From positions 17,962-81,961 of the forward strand of contig RDZH01000019.1 in NCBI GenBank assembly GCA_004293935.1: DNA of 64,000 nt. The letters run 5' to 3'. The notes beneath the pieces were generated by a model that was not told the origin of the DNA, made no database searches, and worked only from the letters and a program-made list of their open reading frames with translations. The stretch comes from Alphaproteobacteria bacterium. Lineage in GTDB: Bacteria; Pseudomonadota; Alphaproteobacteria; Rickettsiales; UBA998. Shown in pieces: positions 62,180 through 64,000 of the stretch; within the stretch, counting starts at the first letter, position 1; the number at the start of each line of letters is the position of its first letter. Made by a program: the position numbers and the translations under genes.

Positions 62180-62991
62180 TATCAGGACTCGCTAGGTTAC
62201 GGCTCTTATAAAAATATTGTTGCACTTGGCGGCGAATGGTTGGATAGTCATTATCCTGAACACTCATTCACCAAAAAGAAACGATCTTTATGGAACTCCG
62301 TCTGCACCGCAATGCACGCACAACACCAGCCGTGCGCAAAGCTATCTGCGCATCTCCTCTCAGTCATGCTGCGCTCGCTAAAAAGTTGAATCTTAATGTG
62401 AAAACCATACAAAAATGGTGAAAACGTGGGGAAGATTCACCGCTAGATGCAAGCTCGCGCCCGCACCAGATGCAGACCTCGCTACCCTTGTGGCAGGAGG
62501 AAATAGTGGCGGAAATACGCCGTGATTTACTGCTTACCGTCGATGATCTGTTGGTTTTTGTGCGCCATTTTATGAAGCCCGACATGGTGCGATCTTCGTT
62601 GCAACGCTTATTGCATCGTCATGGTGTTGGCAATCTTCGTACCATTATTTTAACCGATAATGGCAAAGAGTTCACTGACCGTTTTTGTGCGACAGGTGAG
62701 CGCACACCAACTGGCAATCATAATTTCGATATTGTATGTAAAAACAATAACATAGAACATCGATTAACCAAGCCGTTTTCTCCGCAAACCAATGCTATGG
62801 TCGAGCGATTTAATGGTATAATCCAGTAGATTTTGAACACCACTAAATTTTCCTCTGCAAAGGAATGCATCAAACGCTAAAAAATTATTGCCATCATTAT
62901 AATCATCAGATACATTTGCGATGCTTGAATCACCAAACGCCTATCCAAGCCTTAGAGCAACATTTGAACCGCAACCTCACGAGTCCTGACA
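62180..62991 (+). mobile_element. IS481-family element, copy 2: internally deleted, about 812 bp
   Basis: Left end TATCAGGACTCG...GGTTACGG (62180) and right end CAACCTCACGAGTCCTGACA (to 62991) are imperfect terminal inverted repeats. Inside, from ATG 62290, the frame reads RNARTTPAVRKAICASPLSH, VKTIQKW, a TGA stop, KRGEDSP, LLTVDDLLVFVRH and HRHGVGNLR joined to TIILTDNGKEFTDRF, then KPFSPQTNAMVERFNG. The middle segment with the first catalytic Asp is deleted at the same point as in copy 1. Further stops (TAG 62827) and a frameshift near 62865 follow. Non-autonomous remnant. Confidence 0.85.
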
Positions 62992-63236
62992 CCTATAATT
63001 TGAAAGATTTCCCACCAAAGCTACTGGAATCCTATGAAATAGAAGCCCAGCACCCCGATGAATTTATCGCCCACTTGATTGATCTTGCCCCTACGTCTGT
63101 TTTAGAAGCAGCAAAACTGGTCAGGGCGCGACTCAAAACCCCTCCCTTATCTGCACAGGAATATCTGGAAGCATTAACACGGCAGCAGCTTTCCCAAACA
63201 GTAGATTTTTTGCTGGAAGGAATCGGATTGATCTAG
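62990..63236 (+). pseudogene. PIN-domain toxin-like gene, 3' part, truncated by IS copy 2
   Basis: Directly after the IS right end the open frame encodes TYNLKDFPPKLLESYEIEAQHPDEFIAHLIDLAP and LKTPPLSAQEYLEALTRQQL to a TAG. This is the C-terminal half of a PIN-domain family (usual T.NLKDFP...L..YGIEAQHPD.F). The N-terminal half with the first catalytic Asp residues is replaced by the element, leaving an accidental fusion to the transposase tail. No intact antitoxin gene was found next to it. Confidence 0.7.
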
Positions 63237-63242
63237 CCATCA

Positions 63243-63869
63243 TCACACAATGACGCTGCGAAATGTAAGTGATATGCGGCGAGTGCGTGGATGTTTACTA
63301 CCCTGCCACATATCGCTTTTTCGTGCAGAAATTCCATGCTTCCATCTATAACGCGCCTCACCAGATAATATCAGCAAACTACCCACGGGCAACATCACGC
63401 TACGCTTCTCATGGCTATCTGCGTGCATAAAATCCATCACACATGCTGATCCAAGGCTTAATGAGGCAATCACCTCACCAAAACAGGGAATACAATCTAC
63501 ATGGGGGGCAATCCCTTGCCCTGCCTGATATTCATTGATAATCACTTGATCGGGAATAGTGGTAAATATACCCTCTGCACATAAACGCTCACACCATATT
63601 TGCAGCCATGCTGGCATTACACCAAGCCACATATCTGCTTGTACCCTGCGCGCTTTATAATCATAACGGTAACCATAATGCTGAACACGGCGACGCAGAT
63701 CATGCTGCCAAATCCCTGCATCAATCTCGGCAAGCAGTTGCTGCTGCGCTAATCCATCCGTAAAATCACATAGTATCGTTGCACCACTGGGCAATTCATA
63801 TGTTTGCAGCTCTGCAAACAATACCCCCTGATTATCGTGTAAACACCCATGTGCTGCATCTATCTTGCT
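63243..63869 (-). CDS. AlkB-type 2-oxoglutarate/Fe(II) dioxygenase
   Basis: About 208 residues from the ATG before SKIDAAHGCL (position 63869; an ATG 6 codons upstream is possible). Core: VIINEYQAGQGIAPHVDCIPCFG with the HxD iron ligands, SLGSACVMDF, LPVGSLLILSGEARYRWKHGI with the distal His, and RRISLTFR with the 2-oxoglutarate-binding Arg pair. It fits the AlkB family including ALKBH8-like members that act on RNA or DNA. Not preceded by ada. Confidence 0.88.
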   Translation of the reverse strand, partial: SKIDAAHGCLHDNQGVLFAELQTYELPSGATILCDFTDGLAQQQLLAEIDAGIWQHDLRRRVQHYGYRYDYKARRVQADMWLGVMPAWLQIWCERLCAEGIFTTIPDQVIINEYQAGQGIAPHVDCIPCFGEVIASLSLGSACVMDFMHADSHEKRSVMLPVGSLLILSGEARYRWKHGISARKSDMWQGSKHPRTRRISLTFRSVIV

Positions 63870-64000
63870 CATCCATTGCACTACCATGTTGATGTGTCAT
63901 AGTGTTCAGTCCCATCAACTTATGGATTGGATTAATGTTGAATAGATGGGGTTTTTGGTCAAATTCTTGAACGAGTTTATCGTAGGGTGAGATAAATTTC

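Noticed and set aside
1..64000. CRISPR array or tRNA/rRNA genes
   Set aside because: No regularly spaced direct repeats and no tRNA-like T-arm or rRNA stretches were found in the intergenic gaps by eye; short tRNAs could still be missed without a covariance search.

Overview
The window is about 64 kb of a chromosome that reads as an alphaproteobacterium of moderate-to-low GC. The support is the ispDF fusion, a 17 kDa rickettsial-antigen-type lipoprotein, alphaproteobacterial-type MotA/MotB, a DUF2628 gene lodged between hisB and hisH, an olsB-olsA ornithine-lipid pair, and sucA/sucB, ubiE/ubiB and lipA/ratA clusters. Proline, histidine and branched-chain amino acid genes, an acyl-CoA/propionyl-CoA catabolic set and a flagellar stator argue for a metabolically competent, possibly motile cell rather than a strongly reduced endosymbiont. 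I cannot fix the order from sequence alone. No rRNA, tRNA or CRISPR array was found by eye.

Layout. 1-3.2 kb is a decayed accessory stretch: an internally deleted IS481-type element, an orphan membrane protein, a 0.5 kb element with terminal inverted repeats, and a serralysin-like protease fragment cut by an IS5-family remnant. 3.2-10.1 kb carries motB/motA, a 17 kDa-type lipoprotein, an adenosine/ribokinase-type sugar kinase, a propionyl-CoA carboxylase alpha chain and ilvE. 10.2-18 kb has orphan proteins around a five-gene leftward run (bcp-dadA-hydrolase-small ORF-gcdH). 18-30.5 kb is housekeeping: the hisB-DUF2628-hisH-GNAT run, rnd, trxA, dusB/ispDF, pgpA, and an astD-rlmH-orf-DUF2256-oxidoreductase run. 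30.9-36.3 kb has a repeat protein with a peptidoglycan-binding-like end, hslV, olsBA, ppa and xthA.

36.3-43.7 kb is the most interesting region. An M23 peptidase gene is followed by a two-gene ATPase/TOPRIM module (a split OLD-like, putatively anti-phage pair), then ubiE, then a complete-looking C5-methyltransferase/endonuclease pair, then ubiB. All are on one strand with tiny gaps or 4-bp overlaps. Two candidate defence modules are therefore threaded through the ubiquinone operon.

43.7-64 kb holds a gene broken by a palindromic insertion, sucB/sucA, gltX-GNAT, a SPOR-tailed D,D-carboxypeptidase, pyk-proA-rlmJ, a TraX-like gene, rpoZ, lipA-ratA, a SCO1-type protein, an EF-hand secreted protein, and a second IS481-derived element that has truncated a PIN-domain gene. 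An AlkB-type dioxygenase closes the window.

The intergenic DNA is unusually rich in small repeats. At least four palindromic or multi-hairpin families and one MITE-like pair recur across the window. Several sit exactly at gene ends, and some supply stop codons or break genes.
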